Shown here one piece after another: positions 1 to 6,812 of a stretch of DNA of 21,331 nucleotides (position 1 is its first letter; every line of letters starts with the position of its first letter). This stretch comes from DASVXQ01 sp046727955 (GTDB taxonomy: Bacteria > Actinomycetota > CALGFH01), in NCBI GenBank assembly GCA_046727955.1, contig JBKPDO010000329.1, forward strand, positions 1-21,331. Direction: 5' to 3'. Both the position numbers and the translations under genes were made by a program. A model generated the notes under the pieces. That model saw only the letters and a program-made list of their open reading frames with translations. It ran no database searches and was not told the DNA's origin.

Positions 1-109
1 GCGCGTGGAAGATGCCGAGCATGATCATCATCACGCCGGCGAAGACCACGAAGCCGACCCCCCAGCCCCTGGTCGACTCGCGCCCGATCGTCGGCCCGTG
101 CTCTGCCAT
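1..109 (-). CDS. DUF7144-like small membrane protein, N-terminal part (runs off window)
   Basis: Only the first 36 codons are inside the window. The product begins MAEHGPTIGRES, followed by a Trp-Gly step and a hydrophobic stretch with GFVVFAGVMMIML, the start of a transmembrane segment. This short charged N-terminus leading into WGVGFVVFAGVMMIMLGIFH resembles the actinobacterial DUF7144 family of small four-helix membrane proteins of unknown function, judged from memory. The ATG at 107-109 is preceded on the minus strand by GAGAAG about seven bases upstream. The rest of the gene is missing, so neither length nor later helices can be checked. Confidence 0.6.
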   Translation of the reverse strand, partial: MAEHGPTIGRESTRGWGVGFVVFAGVMMIMLGIFHA

Positions 110-116
110 CGGATCA

Positions 117-167
117 CTTCTCTGGCTTGGGACCATCGCATAACTCCTCTGCCTTGGGACGATGCCA
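117..167. repeat. Imperfect 24-bp tandem repeat upstream of the DUF7144-like gene
   Basis: Copies at 117-140 and 144-167 share CTTGGGAC and match at 19 of 24 positions. Read on the minus strand, each copy contains a purine-rich motif (GAGAAG or GAGGAG) in front of an ATG. The duplication therefore appears to include the ribosome binding region of the neighbouring gene. The upstream copy opens only an out-of-frame start. Confidence 0.5.
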
Positions 168-230
168 TTGGCGACACCGCCATGATCGGCGGCCAGGGGG
201 CAGCGGGCCTCACCCGACACGGGTGATTCG

Positions 231-271
231 GGCCGTCCCGGTCTGCCGGCCGCTGCTCAGAGCGCGGCCCG
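231..271. repeat. 41-bp dispersed repeat, copy 1
   Basis: This stretch matches 6056-6096 in the same orientation with three mismatches over 41 positions and no gaps. The shared core includes CCGGTCTGCC and GCCGCTGCTCAGA. One copy lies in the spacer before the first MalT-like remnant. The other lies at the junction between the second MalT-like remnant and an XRE fragment. I do not recognise a gene in it. It may be a leftover of one duplicated segment or a dispersed repeat. Confidence 0.6.
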
Positions 272-425
272 GGCCACTGGCCTCATCCGGAGGGGGTGAA
301 TCGGCGCCCGGCCGGCAGGGACGCTGTTTGGGCTGCGGTCACCAACCGCGAGGGCAGCGGGCACCAGGATCACCCGGTTGGGGTGATGCGGACCCCTCTT
401 CGCTTGTGTTACCTACTCTGGTCGG

Positions 426-446
426 CCGGTCGGATCGGCCGACCGG
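426..446. other. Perfect 8-bp-stem hairpin in intergenic spacer
   Basis: CCGGTCGG (426-433) and CCGACCGG (439-446) form a perfect stem with a five-base loop. An alternative pairing of GGTCGGCC (420-427) with GGCCGACC (437-444) is also possible. No T-run follows, so a classic terminator is not supported. It lies 20 bases before the larger palindromic element. The spacer from 110 to 688 otherwise shows no gene that I can recognise. Confidence 0.4.
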
Positions 447-466
447 GAAGCCGCTGGGGGCTCAGG

Positions 467-562
467 TAAGGGGTCCCCGCTCGATAACTTGGCCGGGTCG
501 AGTTCCGCCCACCTGGGCGGGGCGGCCCCAGAGGGTGAAGGTTGTCGCGCGGGGACCCCTAA
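467..562. repeat. ~96-bp palindromic element, copy 1 (MITE-like or structured repeat)
   Basis: The left arm (467-490) reads TAAGGGGTCCCCGC then TCGATAACTT. The right arm (538-562) is its near reverse complement, reading AAGGTTGTCGC then GCGGGGACCCCTAA. Between the arms are about 47 bases that can also be aligned with the core of a second element at 21061-21167: TTG plus eight bases, 10-11 variable bases, then ACCTG. The combined arm consensus is GGGGTCCCCGC, any base, CG, two variable bases, AAC, one base, TT. No open reading frame is apparent, so a non-autonomous transposon-like element or a structured regulatory repeat is inferred. Confidence 0.65.
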
Positions 563-688
563 CGCTTCCGCCGCGCACCATTCGCCCGGTTGGATCGAGA
601 GTGTCTGGGCAGGAGTATCCAGGACTGATAGAAAGAACCTGAAAACGAGAAGAACCTGGAAAAACGTACTGATCGCGTCCTGGGGAGG

Positions 689-1155
689 ATGTCTCGGCGA
701 TCCGACGGTCGTTCCGGCAGGCGGCAGCCCACGCCTGCTCCGAGCCTGCCTCTACTGGCATTCAAGCTGAGCCCGCCCACAGCCCCGCGGTGGCTAGTGG
801 CTCGCCCGCGCCTGTTTGAGCTGCTCGACGCCGGGGTGCAGGGCCCGGTGACAGTGCTGATAGGGCCTGGGCATCGCGGAGTGCTGGACCGGAGCAACCG
901 CCGCCGCCAACCATCTCAGGGACGGCCTGGCAACGGCCAGGCGTGCGGACCGCGACTGTCTGGTGGTGGGCTTCCGACCGAGAGCGAACCGTGCTCCGCT
1001 ATCTGTCCAGCGAGCTGAGCACCAGGCAGATCGCGGATGAGCTGTACGTTTCTGTCAATACTGTCAGGTCGCATGTACGTAGTGTTTATCGTAAGCTTGA
1101 TGCCAGCCGCCGAGGCGACGCGGTCCGCCGGGCCCGCCATCTCAGGCTCTTGTGA
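689..1155 (+). pseudogene. Remnant of a MalT/LuxR-type (LAL) ATPase regulator: N-terminus joined to HTH, middle deleted
   Basis: Two in-order pieces of one regulator remain. From 689 to about 868 one frame encodes the usual start of the family, with FKLSPPTAPRWLVARPRLFE and VTVLIGPG just where the Walker A loop should begin. The GKT lysine motif is absent. From about 970 to 1155 a different frame encodes a complete LuxR helix-turn-helix, including RERTVLRYLS, TRQIADELYVSVNTVRSH and YRKLDA, ending in a TGA at 1153-1155. Intact members have roughly 850-900 residues, so about 700 residues of NTPase and TPR region have been lost with a frame change. The HTH alone could be read from a GTG at 943, but this looks like decay. 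A second remnant of the same family lies at 5147-6060. Confidence 0.75.
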
Positions 1156-1369
1156 CAGCCCGGCCCACCGACTGAGATGACGGCTCGCCAACCGCGAGCA
1201 GCCGCTCCGTCCCTCGATGCCGATCAGCGCTCTCAGACGGCCGATGGAGGTCGAAGAAGACGCGGCACGGCAGCCGCATGCCGTGACCTCACTGCAACCG
1301 GCCTGCAGCGCCCCTCGACCGTTTGCCCGCTTGGAGCAGAAAGCGACTGGGTAGTCCCGCTCGAGCGCC

Positions 1370-1409
1370 GTCGTGCTCTAATGCATTAAGTCGTGCTCTA
1401 ATGCATTAA
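1370..1409. promoter_or_regulatory. Twin 20-bp AT-rich operator-like repeat
   Basis: Two exact 20-bp copies lie side by side (1370-1389 and 1390-1409). Each holds the perfect palindrome TAATGCATTA (1379-1388 and 1399-1408), with centres 20 bp apart, about two helical turns. They are strikingly AT-rich for this DNA and end eight bases before the GTG start at 1418. TAATGCATTA-type palindromes are typical of winged-helix regulators such as MarR; assignment to a particular regulator is inference. A TAGAGT at 1414-1419 resembles a -10 box, but no good -35 is visible. Confidence 0.6.
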
Positions 1410-1417
1410 TAGGTAGA

Positions 1418-1711
1418 GTGTCCGTGCAACCCAGGAAGGTGGACGTGCCCGCTGATGACCTGGCTCCTTCGGTGGACGCGCAGACCCTGGCCGCCAAAGC
1501 CGCCGCGTTCCTGGAGCAGGTACCGGCCGGCGAGGGGATCGGGGCCAAGCTAAGCCACCTGCTGCTCGGCTTCTTGGAGGCCGAGGTCGTTCCGCAGGCG
1601 ACTCGGGCAGCCGACCAGGGCATCGATCCAACGCCGCTGTTTGCCGTCGTCACAGGCGTCTTGCGCCTGTACGCCGATGCCCTTGAGCGTCCCGACGTTA
1701 CCTGTGACTAG
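1418..1711 (+). CDS. Small hypothetical protein behind twin operator-like sites
   Basis: The reading frame encodes 97 residues from a GTG at 1418, with a second possible GTG at 1424. The product looks soluble and mostly helical: an acidic N-terminus, the segment TLAAKAAAFLEQVPAGEGIG, and a second helical region around LSHLLLGFLEAEVVPQA and LFAVVTGVLRLYADALE. I see no signal peptide, membrane segment, catalytic motif or metal ligand set. I do not recognise the family. It ends 30 bases before the convergent PAP2 remnant. Codon use resembles the surrounding genes, which supports it being real. The adjacent twin palindromes suggest tight control. Confidence 0.55.
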   Translation: MSVQPRKVDVPADDLAPSVDAQTLAAKAAAFLEQVPAGEGIGAKLSHLLLGFLEAEVVPQATRAADQGIDPTPLFAVVTGVLRLYADALERPDVTCD

Positions 1712-1741
1712 CGTGTCCTGTCCCCGAGTTGTGGCGACGCA

Positions 1742-2157
1742 TCAGCGCCTCTTCTGCCACAGTTTGGCCTTCCCGAGAACCTGTTCTGGGGTGCGACCCT
1801 TGGTCCAGCGGGCGGCGTAGCGGACCGCCGCCGCGGAGGCCGCGCCGATGAGCGCGCCGAGATGGTGTCGGCGGGGTAGTGGACGCCGGTGTGCACCCGC
1901 GAGTAGGCGACGCCGCTGACCGCCGCCCGCCGCGACCTGCCGCCGGGCAGGGCGAGCACGCCCGCCAGCGCCAGCCACAGCTTGGAGTGGTCGGCCGCCG
2001 AGGAGAGCCGGCCGAGGCCCGCGTCCAGGGTCGGCGAGGGCATGGCCGCGATCGCGTGGTAGACGGCCTGGTCGATGCCGTCGAGCTCACGCAGGGCGCG
2101 CAGGGCGTGGCCACGCCGCGGCCGCGGCGGCCGCGGCGGCGGCGAGGGGTCGCTCAC
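1742..2157 (-). pseudogene. PAP2-family phosphatase remnant: catalytic core deleted, plus a frameshift
   Basis: The gene starts with a GTG at 2157 that overlaps the stop of the upstream diacylglycerol-kinase gene (GTGA), so they were one operon. The N-terminal part (LDGIDQAVYHAIAAMPSP, then LGRLSSAADHSKLWLALAG) is typical of PAP2 enzymes paired with DAG/sphingosine-type kinases. The sequence jumps from RRAAVSG directly to VAYSRVHTGVHYPADTI. The stretch that should hold the KxxxxxxRP and PSGH motifs, about 70 residues, is absent. Only the third motif (SRx5HxxxD) remains. Near 1860 one base is missing: the proper C-terminus (GALIGAASAAAVRYAARWTK, ending WQKRR) lies in another frame. It is almost certainly inactive as a lipid phosphatase. 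Confidence 0.8.
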
Positions 2158-3512
2158 AGGGCCGTGCCCGTGGCGGCGGGGCGTGCCGTGGTCGCGGCCA
2201 GCTGCCCAAGCCGCCGCCAGTTCACCGGCGGCCTGGGTGGGGGGACGCCCGGACGGTTGCGGGGCACCCTGACCCGCAGGGCGCCCGGCCGCACCGTGCA
2301 GCGCACCGGCGTGGGCAGTGACAGCGCCTCGCCGTCCACCCCGACCGGGATGTGGGGCACGTCCGCGTCGACCACGACCTGGTCGGCGGCCAGCACGGTG
2401 AGCCCGCGCGAGCGCCGCCCGCCGACCAGCCCCGCGGCCTGGGTGGCGTTGTCGACCCTGACGCCCAACACGCCCAGGACGCCGCCGTCCAGCCGCGCCC
2501 GGCGCCCCAGGCCGGCGATGTCGCCCATGCCGTAGGGGTTGTTGCTCACCAGCACCGCCGCCGGCCGGTGCACGGTCACCCTGCCCGCGTGGGCCCGCAG
2601 GCGCGGGCCGCGGTGGCCGGCCAGCAGCCCCGGCAGCAGGTCCAGGGTGGTGCGGGCCTTGTCGTGGCGGTAGGCGGGGCTCTGCACGACCGCGGCGTAG
2701 GCGCCGAACGAGGCGTTGTTGACAAACGGGCGCCCGCCGATGACGCCGAGGTCCACGCGCAGCTCGACGCCGTCGCCAAGCGCGTCCAGGCACCCCGACG
2801 GGTCGTCGCGGTCCAGCCCCAGGTCCAGCGCGAAGTGGTTGCGGGTGCCGGCCGGGATGACCAGCAACGCGACATTGTGCTCGGCGGCCACGCCGGCGAC
2901 CAGTGCCTGCGTGCCGTCGCCGCCGGCCACGCCGAGCAGGTCGGCGCCGCCGGCGACCGCCCGGCGGGCGAGCTCGGCCACGTCGACCGCGCCGGGCCCC
3001 TCGCCCTGGAGCAGGGCCACCTCGGCGCCCAGCGCCGCGGCCTTGTCCCGCAGGCCGAACCTGGCCACCTTCCCCCCGCCCGAGCGCGGGTTCATGATCA
3101 GGAAGGGTCGCTTGGGCGGCGGGACCTCGTACTCCGGCATCCGCCCGGGGCCGGGGTCCTTGCGCAGCGCGGCGCGGCCGGCGGCCACAGCCCCCGCCCA
3201 CAGCGCCAGCGACCCCAGCACCACCAAGGCCAGGTGGGCCAGGATGTACAGCACCAGCACGGCCAGCGGCGCGGCCACCGCAAGCCCGACCGCCAGCAGT
3301 CGCAGCACCCCGCGGCGGGTGAGGGCCCACCACAGCCCGGCCGCGGTCAGGCCCAGGCCCGCCACGCCGACCGCCACCACCGCCAGGCTCCTGGCGCCAG
3401 CCACGCCCAGCATGAGCAGCACTGCCGCCGCGGCGGCCGCCAGGGCCAGACGGGCGAACCACCGCTGCGCCACGGCCCCCCGCGCGGGCGCTCGGCCCGT
3501 CCTACTTTCCAC
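2154..3512 (-). CDS. Membrane-anchored diacylglycerol/sphingosine kinase-family protein
   Basis: The 452-residue product is a DAGK-catalytic-domain lipid kinase expected to phosphorylate a membrane lipid such as diacylglycerol with ATP. Residues 20-112 are hydrophobic and contain roughly three to four transmembrane helices, so the enzyme is membrane-bound. The kinase domain begins at residue 135 with FLIMNPRSGGGK and holds the nucleotide-binding GGDGT (197-201), the conserved PAGTRNHFALD (220-230) and a late VDGEAL. The GTG start at 3512 lies two bases after the stop of the upstream DUF6069-like gene, which suggests translational coupling. Downstream it overlaps the broken PAP2 gene, its usual partner for dephosphorylating or remodelling the lipid. 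The kinase itself looks intact. The exact lipid substrate cannot be read from the sequence. Confidence 0.85.
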   Translation of the reverse strand: MESRTGRAPARGAVAQRWFARLALAAAAAAVLLMLGVAGARSLAVVAVGVAGLGLTAAGLWWALTRRGVLRLLAVGLAVAAPLAVLVLYILAHLALVVLGSLALWAGAVAAGRAALRKDPGPGRMPEYEVPPPKRPFLIMNPRSGGGKVARFGLRDKAAALGAEVALLQGEGPGAVDVAELARRAVAGGADLLGVAGGDGTQALVAGVAAEHNVALLVIPAGTRNHFALDLGLDRDDPSGCLDALGDGVELRVDLGVIGGRPFVNNASFGAYAAVVQSPAYRHDKARTTLDLLPGLLAGHRGPRLRAHAGRVTVHRPAAVLVSNNPYGMGDIAGLGRRARLDGGVLGVLGVRVDNATQAAGLVGGRRSRGLTVLAADQVVVDADVPHIPVGVDGEALSLPTPVRCTVRPGALRVRVPRNRPGVPPPRPPVNWRRLGQLAATTARPAATGTAL

Positions 3513-3514
3513 CG

Positions 3515-3982
3515 CTACCTGGACGCCACCCGGACGGCGCTGCGGGCGACGCTGGAGACCAGCGACCCGACAGCAATGCCGATCGCCAGGTAGATCGCGG
3601 CGGTGGCGATCCGGGTGGCGGCATCGTCATCGGTCAGCAGCGGAGCGATCGCCACAGCCAGCGTCGCCAGGACCATGATCCAGGTGAAGAACCGCCCGGG
3701 CCGTGGTGTGGTGAGCAGCAGCAGGTGCATCAGGCCGGTTGCTAGCAGGGCCGCGCCGACGGCCAGGCCGGCCAGCATGGCGGTGCTCGCGTCGCCCCAG
3801 GCGCCCTTCCCTTTGGGCGCCAGTACCGCGACGTCGAACAGCCCGCGGGCGATCAGCACGCCGACGACCGCGACCAGTGCGGCCACGACCGCCGTGGCCA
3901 CGCCACCCATCCATAGTCTGCCCGTGTCGATGCTGAACCTGGGCTGGGTGCCGGAACCTTCCATGTTCTGGGGCACGCTCAC
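3515..3982 (-). CDS. DUF6069-like four-helix membrane protein
   Basis: The 155-residue product has a short soluble N-terminus followed by four hydrophobic segments: GGVATAVVAALVAVVGVLIA, MLAGLAVGAALLATGLMHLL, FTWIMVLATLAVAIAPLL and IYLAIGIAVGSLVSSVA. The motifs VLAPKGKGAWGDAS and TTPRPGRFFTWI match my recollection of DUF6069, an actinobacterial membrane family without known function. I chose the GTG at 3982 because GAGAGGAG lies about six bases upstream; a longer frame extends further but lacks such a site. It is the first gene of a unit with the downstream lipid kinase and PAP2 remnant. Confidence 0.7.
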   Translation of the reverse strand: MSVPQNMEGSGTQPRFSIDTGRLWMGGVATAVVAALVAVVGVLIARGLFDVAVLAPKGKGAWGDASTAMLAGLAVGAALLATGLMHLLLLTTPRPGRFFTWIMVLATLAVAIAPLLTDDDAATRIATAAIYLAIGIAVGSLVSSVARSAVRVASR

Positions 3983-4053
3983 GGTTGCTCCTCTCCGGGC
4001 CTCAGGCCGCTGGCGCCGCCTCGTCGGTGCTCTTTGCCTTCGCCCTCCGGCCC

Positions 4054-4922
4054 TCAGACGCGCGTCTTGGCACTTTGGACGTCGGCGTGGAAAAGGCCGA
4101 TGCGGTACAGACATTCCAGGCGACGAACCGTGAACGGGTGCGACCTCGGCAGCTGCGCGAGGCCGACCTAGAACCCCCGCAGCTTGCGGCCCTGCCGCAC
4201 GAGCTCGTCGAGGTCGACGTCGGTCTGGGTGTACCGGCCGGAGGCGAGCAGGACCATCCCCCTTGGCGCCCAGCGGGACAGGTAGGCGCCGTGCCGGTCG
4301 CAGGAGTACTCGCGCAGCCGGGACAACGCCGGCCCGAGCAGCGGGACCCGCTGCGGGTAGGCGACCGCGAGCTGGTACCACAGCGAGACATGGTGAAGGC
4401 GGATGTGGCCCAGCTCGTGGCCGAGGATGAACCGCAGCCCGTCCCGGTTGCGGTTGTACAGGTTGGCGAACAGCTCGTTGGACACCACGACGTAGTCGTA
4501 CCCGGTCGCCTGCGCAGCGAACGCGTTCAACGCCCCGTTGCCGTTGGCCACGAAGATCTCCGGCCGCCGCCGCAGTCCCAGCTTGTGCGCGAAGTCCTCG
4601 GCGGTCCGGTACAGGTCGGGGAACTGGCTCTGGGACAGCTGGACGGCACTGCCCCGGACCGAGGCCCGCTGCGTCTCGCGGACCACGATCAGGGCGGGGA
4701 CGAGCAGCAGCAGACCGAGCAGGGCGGCGCGGATGGCGATCGCCCAGCCAGAGTCCTTGACGCGGTCGGGGAGGAAGGGCAGCACCGAGGCGGCGTCCAG
4801 GATCGCGGCGATGATGATGACATTTAAACGACCATGACGACGAAGAAGGGGGTCTCGGCCGGGTGCCGCAGCCGCAGCCGGCGCGGGGAGGGCGGCGTGG
4901 TCCGCACTGACTCCGACGACAT
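4054..4922 (-). pseudogene. M48-family (HtpX-like) zinc metalloprotease gene with frameshift and in-frame UAG
   Basis: The gene would encode about 290 residues of a membrane-bound M48 protease. The ATG at 4922 has AGGAG six bases upstream and gives MSSESVRTT, then HPAETPFFVVMVV. The frame then meets TAA at 4824-4826, and one missing base in the T-run there explains the break. In the next frame a long stretch (4168-4785) contains a second helix (AIRAALLGLLLLVPALIVV), the zinc motif HELGH, the downstream ligand region SRLREYSCDRHG and VRQGRKLRGF. This is followed by TAG at 4168-4170. After the TAG the same frame continues with family-like VGLAQL, SHPFTVRRLECLYRIGLF to TGA at 4054, so TGG (Trp) to TAG is the likely change. 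Either two sequencing errors or genuine decay; expression from the GTG at 4785 would lack the first helix. Confidence 0.75.
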
Positions 4923-4982
4923 CGGTAGCTCCTGTTCCGGCGTCCCCGCAGAGGACACCTCGACCAGCTCGTAATACCTCTC

Positions 4983-5035
4983 ATCGGTTCATGCTGCGAC
5001 TGGTGAACCGGGCGTACCTCACCTATTCCAGGTGA
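4983..5035. other. Paired inverted repeats upstream of the M48 gene
   Basis: CGGTTCA and TGAACCG flank an 11- to 12-base spacer within about 4983-5010. Roughly ten bases further on, CACCT and AGGTG flank ATTCC. Both lie 60-110 bases upstream of the M48 start, where operators or promoter elements would be expected. No confident -10/-35 pair was found. A regulatory role is inference. Confidence 0.3.
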
Positions 5036-5066
5036 TTTTGCCAGGCGGCTTGGCTCCACCCGCCGC

Positions 5067-5084
5067 CCGGCGGCTCGCCGCCGG
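5067..5084. terminator. GC-rich hairpin after the second MalT-like remnant
   Basis: CCGGCGG (5067-5073), loop CTCG, and CCGCCGG (5078-5084) form a perfect seven-base-pair stem. It lies about 60 bases after the stop of the minus-strand regulator remnant and before the M48 gene. No T-run follows, as is common in actinobacterial terminators, so the call is tentative. Confidence 0.35.
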
Positions 5085-5146
5085 ATGGTGAGCAAAGGGG
5101 GGTGAAGCGACCTCATCCAAGGCCCCGATTCACCCAGATGAAGTGG

Positions 5147-6060
5147 CTACCGGTCCGTATGTGTCGACCCGGGGAGCAGGTCGAGCTCGCGCGCGCGGGT
5201 GACCGCATCGGCCCGGGTCGCGACCTCCAGCTTGCGATAGATGGCCTGCACCTGCGTCCTGACTGTACTGACCGAGACATACAGCTCACGGCCGATCTCT
5301 CGGGTCGATAGCCGGGTGGGAAGCAGCCCCAGGACCGTAAGCTCCCGCTCGGTAAGGGGGGCGGCGCCGCGGGCCCGGGCCGCCGGTGGGCGGTCCGCCG
5401 CATGCCACGCTCGGTGCTGTCGAGGAGCGAGGGGAGCATCCCGGGATCCGCGAACTGGCTGATCAGCGCCCGCGCCCCCTTCACCGTGGCGCGGGCGCTC
5501 TCGATCTCACCCCGAGCGTGGCGGACGCTGGCGATCTCCAGCAACGCCTGCGCGTACTGCACCACGAAGCTGCCGATCCCCCCAAGCATCTGGAGCGCCT
5601 GCTCCAGTAGCTGCTCGGCATCGGCCAGGCCGTCACGGCGGGCTGCTGCCCGGCCAAGCGCGATGTAGACGATCGCGTTCAGGGGATCGAAGCTGACCCC
5701 CTCTGCGTCGGCGGCGTCCATCGCCTGCTGGGCGAGTGCCGCCGCCGTCGCATCGTCGCCAGCGTCACCCGCAAGAAGCGACAGCAGCGCGAGCATGTTG
5801 ACCACCACGTAGGGCTGCCGGTTGGCTGGCGGTAGGTCGTGGGCCGCCTCTTCCAGCACCGCCCGCGCCTCGGTCGTCTGCCCGGAGAGGTACAGCAAGC
5901 GTCCGAGGGTCGCCGCCGCGCTCTACTGCTCCTCGGAGGGCTTCGGGCTGGCGAGCTCGACGGCTCGGCGGGCGGCCTGGAGTGAACGCCCGATGTCCTC
6001 GAACGTGTGCACGCCGCGTGCGAGAGCGACGTCGAACGCCACCCACTGAGGGAGCGGCCG
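5147..6060 (-). pseudogene. Second MalT/LuxR-type regulator remnant: C-terminal TPR region plus HTH, with UAG and frameshift
   Basis: About the last 300 residues of a LAL-type regulator remain. From about 6040 the frame gives WVAFDVALARG and SLQAARRAVELASPKPSEEQ, then TAG at 5923-5925. It continues as SAAATLGRLLYLSGQTTEAR through TPR-like repeats down to about 5400. There the frame shifts by one base, and the LuxR HTH (LTERELTVLGLL, TREIGRELYVSVSTVRTQ, YRKLEVATRADAVTRAREL) is read in another frame to the TAG at 5147. The N-terminal NTPase half is absent; upstream sequence changes abruptly at about 6060, at the 41-bp repeat. With a nonsense codon, a frameshift and a truncation, it cannot encode a working regulator, although the HTH alone is intact. 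Confidence 0.8.
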
Positions 6061-6096
6061 CCCCGGTCTGCCAGCCGCTGCTCAGATCGCGGCCCG
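6056..6096. repeat. 41-bp dispersed repeat, copy 2
   Basis: It matches 231-271 at 38 of 41 positions in the same orientation. It sits exactly between the truncated end of the second MalT-like remnant and the XRE fragment, so it may mark a rearrangement junction. Confidence 0.6.
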
Positions 6097-6141
6097 CAGG
6101 CCGTGGTACAGGGCGCGGCGAGCTTGGAGGACGAGGATTGT

Positions 6142-6384
6142 GCGTTCACCCGCCAGACGATGCACGAAATCGAGCGCGGCCGTGTTCCCCATCCAAGGAA
6201 TCTTCGCTGGCTTGCGGCCGGACTCGACCTTCCGATCGAGCAAGTTACCGACGCAGCTCGGCAGCAGCGAATGAAGCGCCCAGAATTCCTTCGAGGCACC
6301 GCGCTCGGCGCGGGCGCGCTTCTCTCGCCCGATTCTGCGGCCGGCGGCGCCCGAGGCTGGAGCGGTGGCGTGACTTGCCTGTAG
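6142..6384 (+). pseudogene. Fragment of an XRE-type helix-turn-helix regulator
   Basis: The fragment encodes TRQTMHEIERGRVPHPRNLR, then WLAAGLDLPIEQVTDAARQQ and FLRGTALGAGALLSPD. This is the second half of an XRE-type HTH followed by the linker seen in actinobacterial XRE regulators. The first HTH helices are missing: upstream sequence does not resemble the family. After LLSPD the frame becomes unlike the family and stops at 6384. Full proteins in this group usually exceed 250 residues, so this is a relic truncated at both ends. It was originally transcribed towards the folate-related fragment and the ABC gene. Confidence 0.6.
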
Positions 6385-6489
6385 CCTTGCGACTGTACCG
6401 GGACCTTGAGCGCATGACCTACCAGCCGCTTCGGGACCCGCCAAAACCGACCTAGAGCCCTGGGCCGTACGACGGGCGGAGGAGCTGGC

Positions 6490-6768
6490 GTGGCGAGTCA
6501 GGTCGAGTTGCAGGCGGTCAGCCAGCGCAAGGATCAGATGCGCGAACGGGTCTGGGCGCTGCTGGAGCGAGACGGCGTCCTGCGACGCCCGGCCAAGGGG
6601 AAGATCCCGAACTTCATCGGCGCGGAAGAAGCCGCCGACCGGCTTGCCGCGCTTCCGGCCTGGCAGTTGGCCCGGGTCTTGAAGTCCAACCCGGGCAAGG
6701 CCCAGCTCCCGGTTCGCGCCAGGGCACTAGCTGAACGGATGCCTTTGGATACAAGGAATGTGATCTGA
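6490..6768 (+). pseudogene. Truncated 5-formyltetrahydrofolate cyclo-ligase-like gene (N-terminal third)
   Basis: The 92-residue product contains KDQMRERVWALLERDGV, then GKIPNFIGAEEAADRLAALP and ARVLKSNPGKAQLPVRARAL. This resembles the N-terminus of the cyclo-ligase-related family, in which the KSNP and PVR motifs bind ATP or substrate. Family members have about 180-250 residues; the frame here departs after RARAL and ends at LDTRNVI, so the catalytic C-terminal two thirds are lost. The GTG at 6490 has a strong GGAGGAG five bases upstream, so a short peptide may still be made. The truncation point lies just before the ABC ATPase gene, suggesting a deletion fused the two loci. Family assignment is from motif memory. 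Confidence 0.6.
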
Positions 6769-6812
6769 ATGACCGCCGTCGCCCGGTCGCCCCGCCAGGT
6801 GAGCAGCCCAAC

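Noticed and set aside
338..351. Short similarity CCAACCGCGAG to about 1187-1198
   Set aside because: Only 11 bases; expected by chance in this composition.
467..562. Integron attC site or tRNA-like structure in the palindromic element (GGTCGAGTTCC near 496-506)
   Set aside because: The AAC/GTT boxes do not fit RYYYAAC/GTTRRRY, and no acceptor, D or anticodon stems can be built around the T-loop-like string.
2352..3678. Long open frames (up to 413 codons) opposite the lipid kinase gene
   Set aside because: Composition is Gln/Arg/Pro/Ala-rich without family motifs; they mirror the high-GC coding strand of the kinase and DUF6069-like genes.
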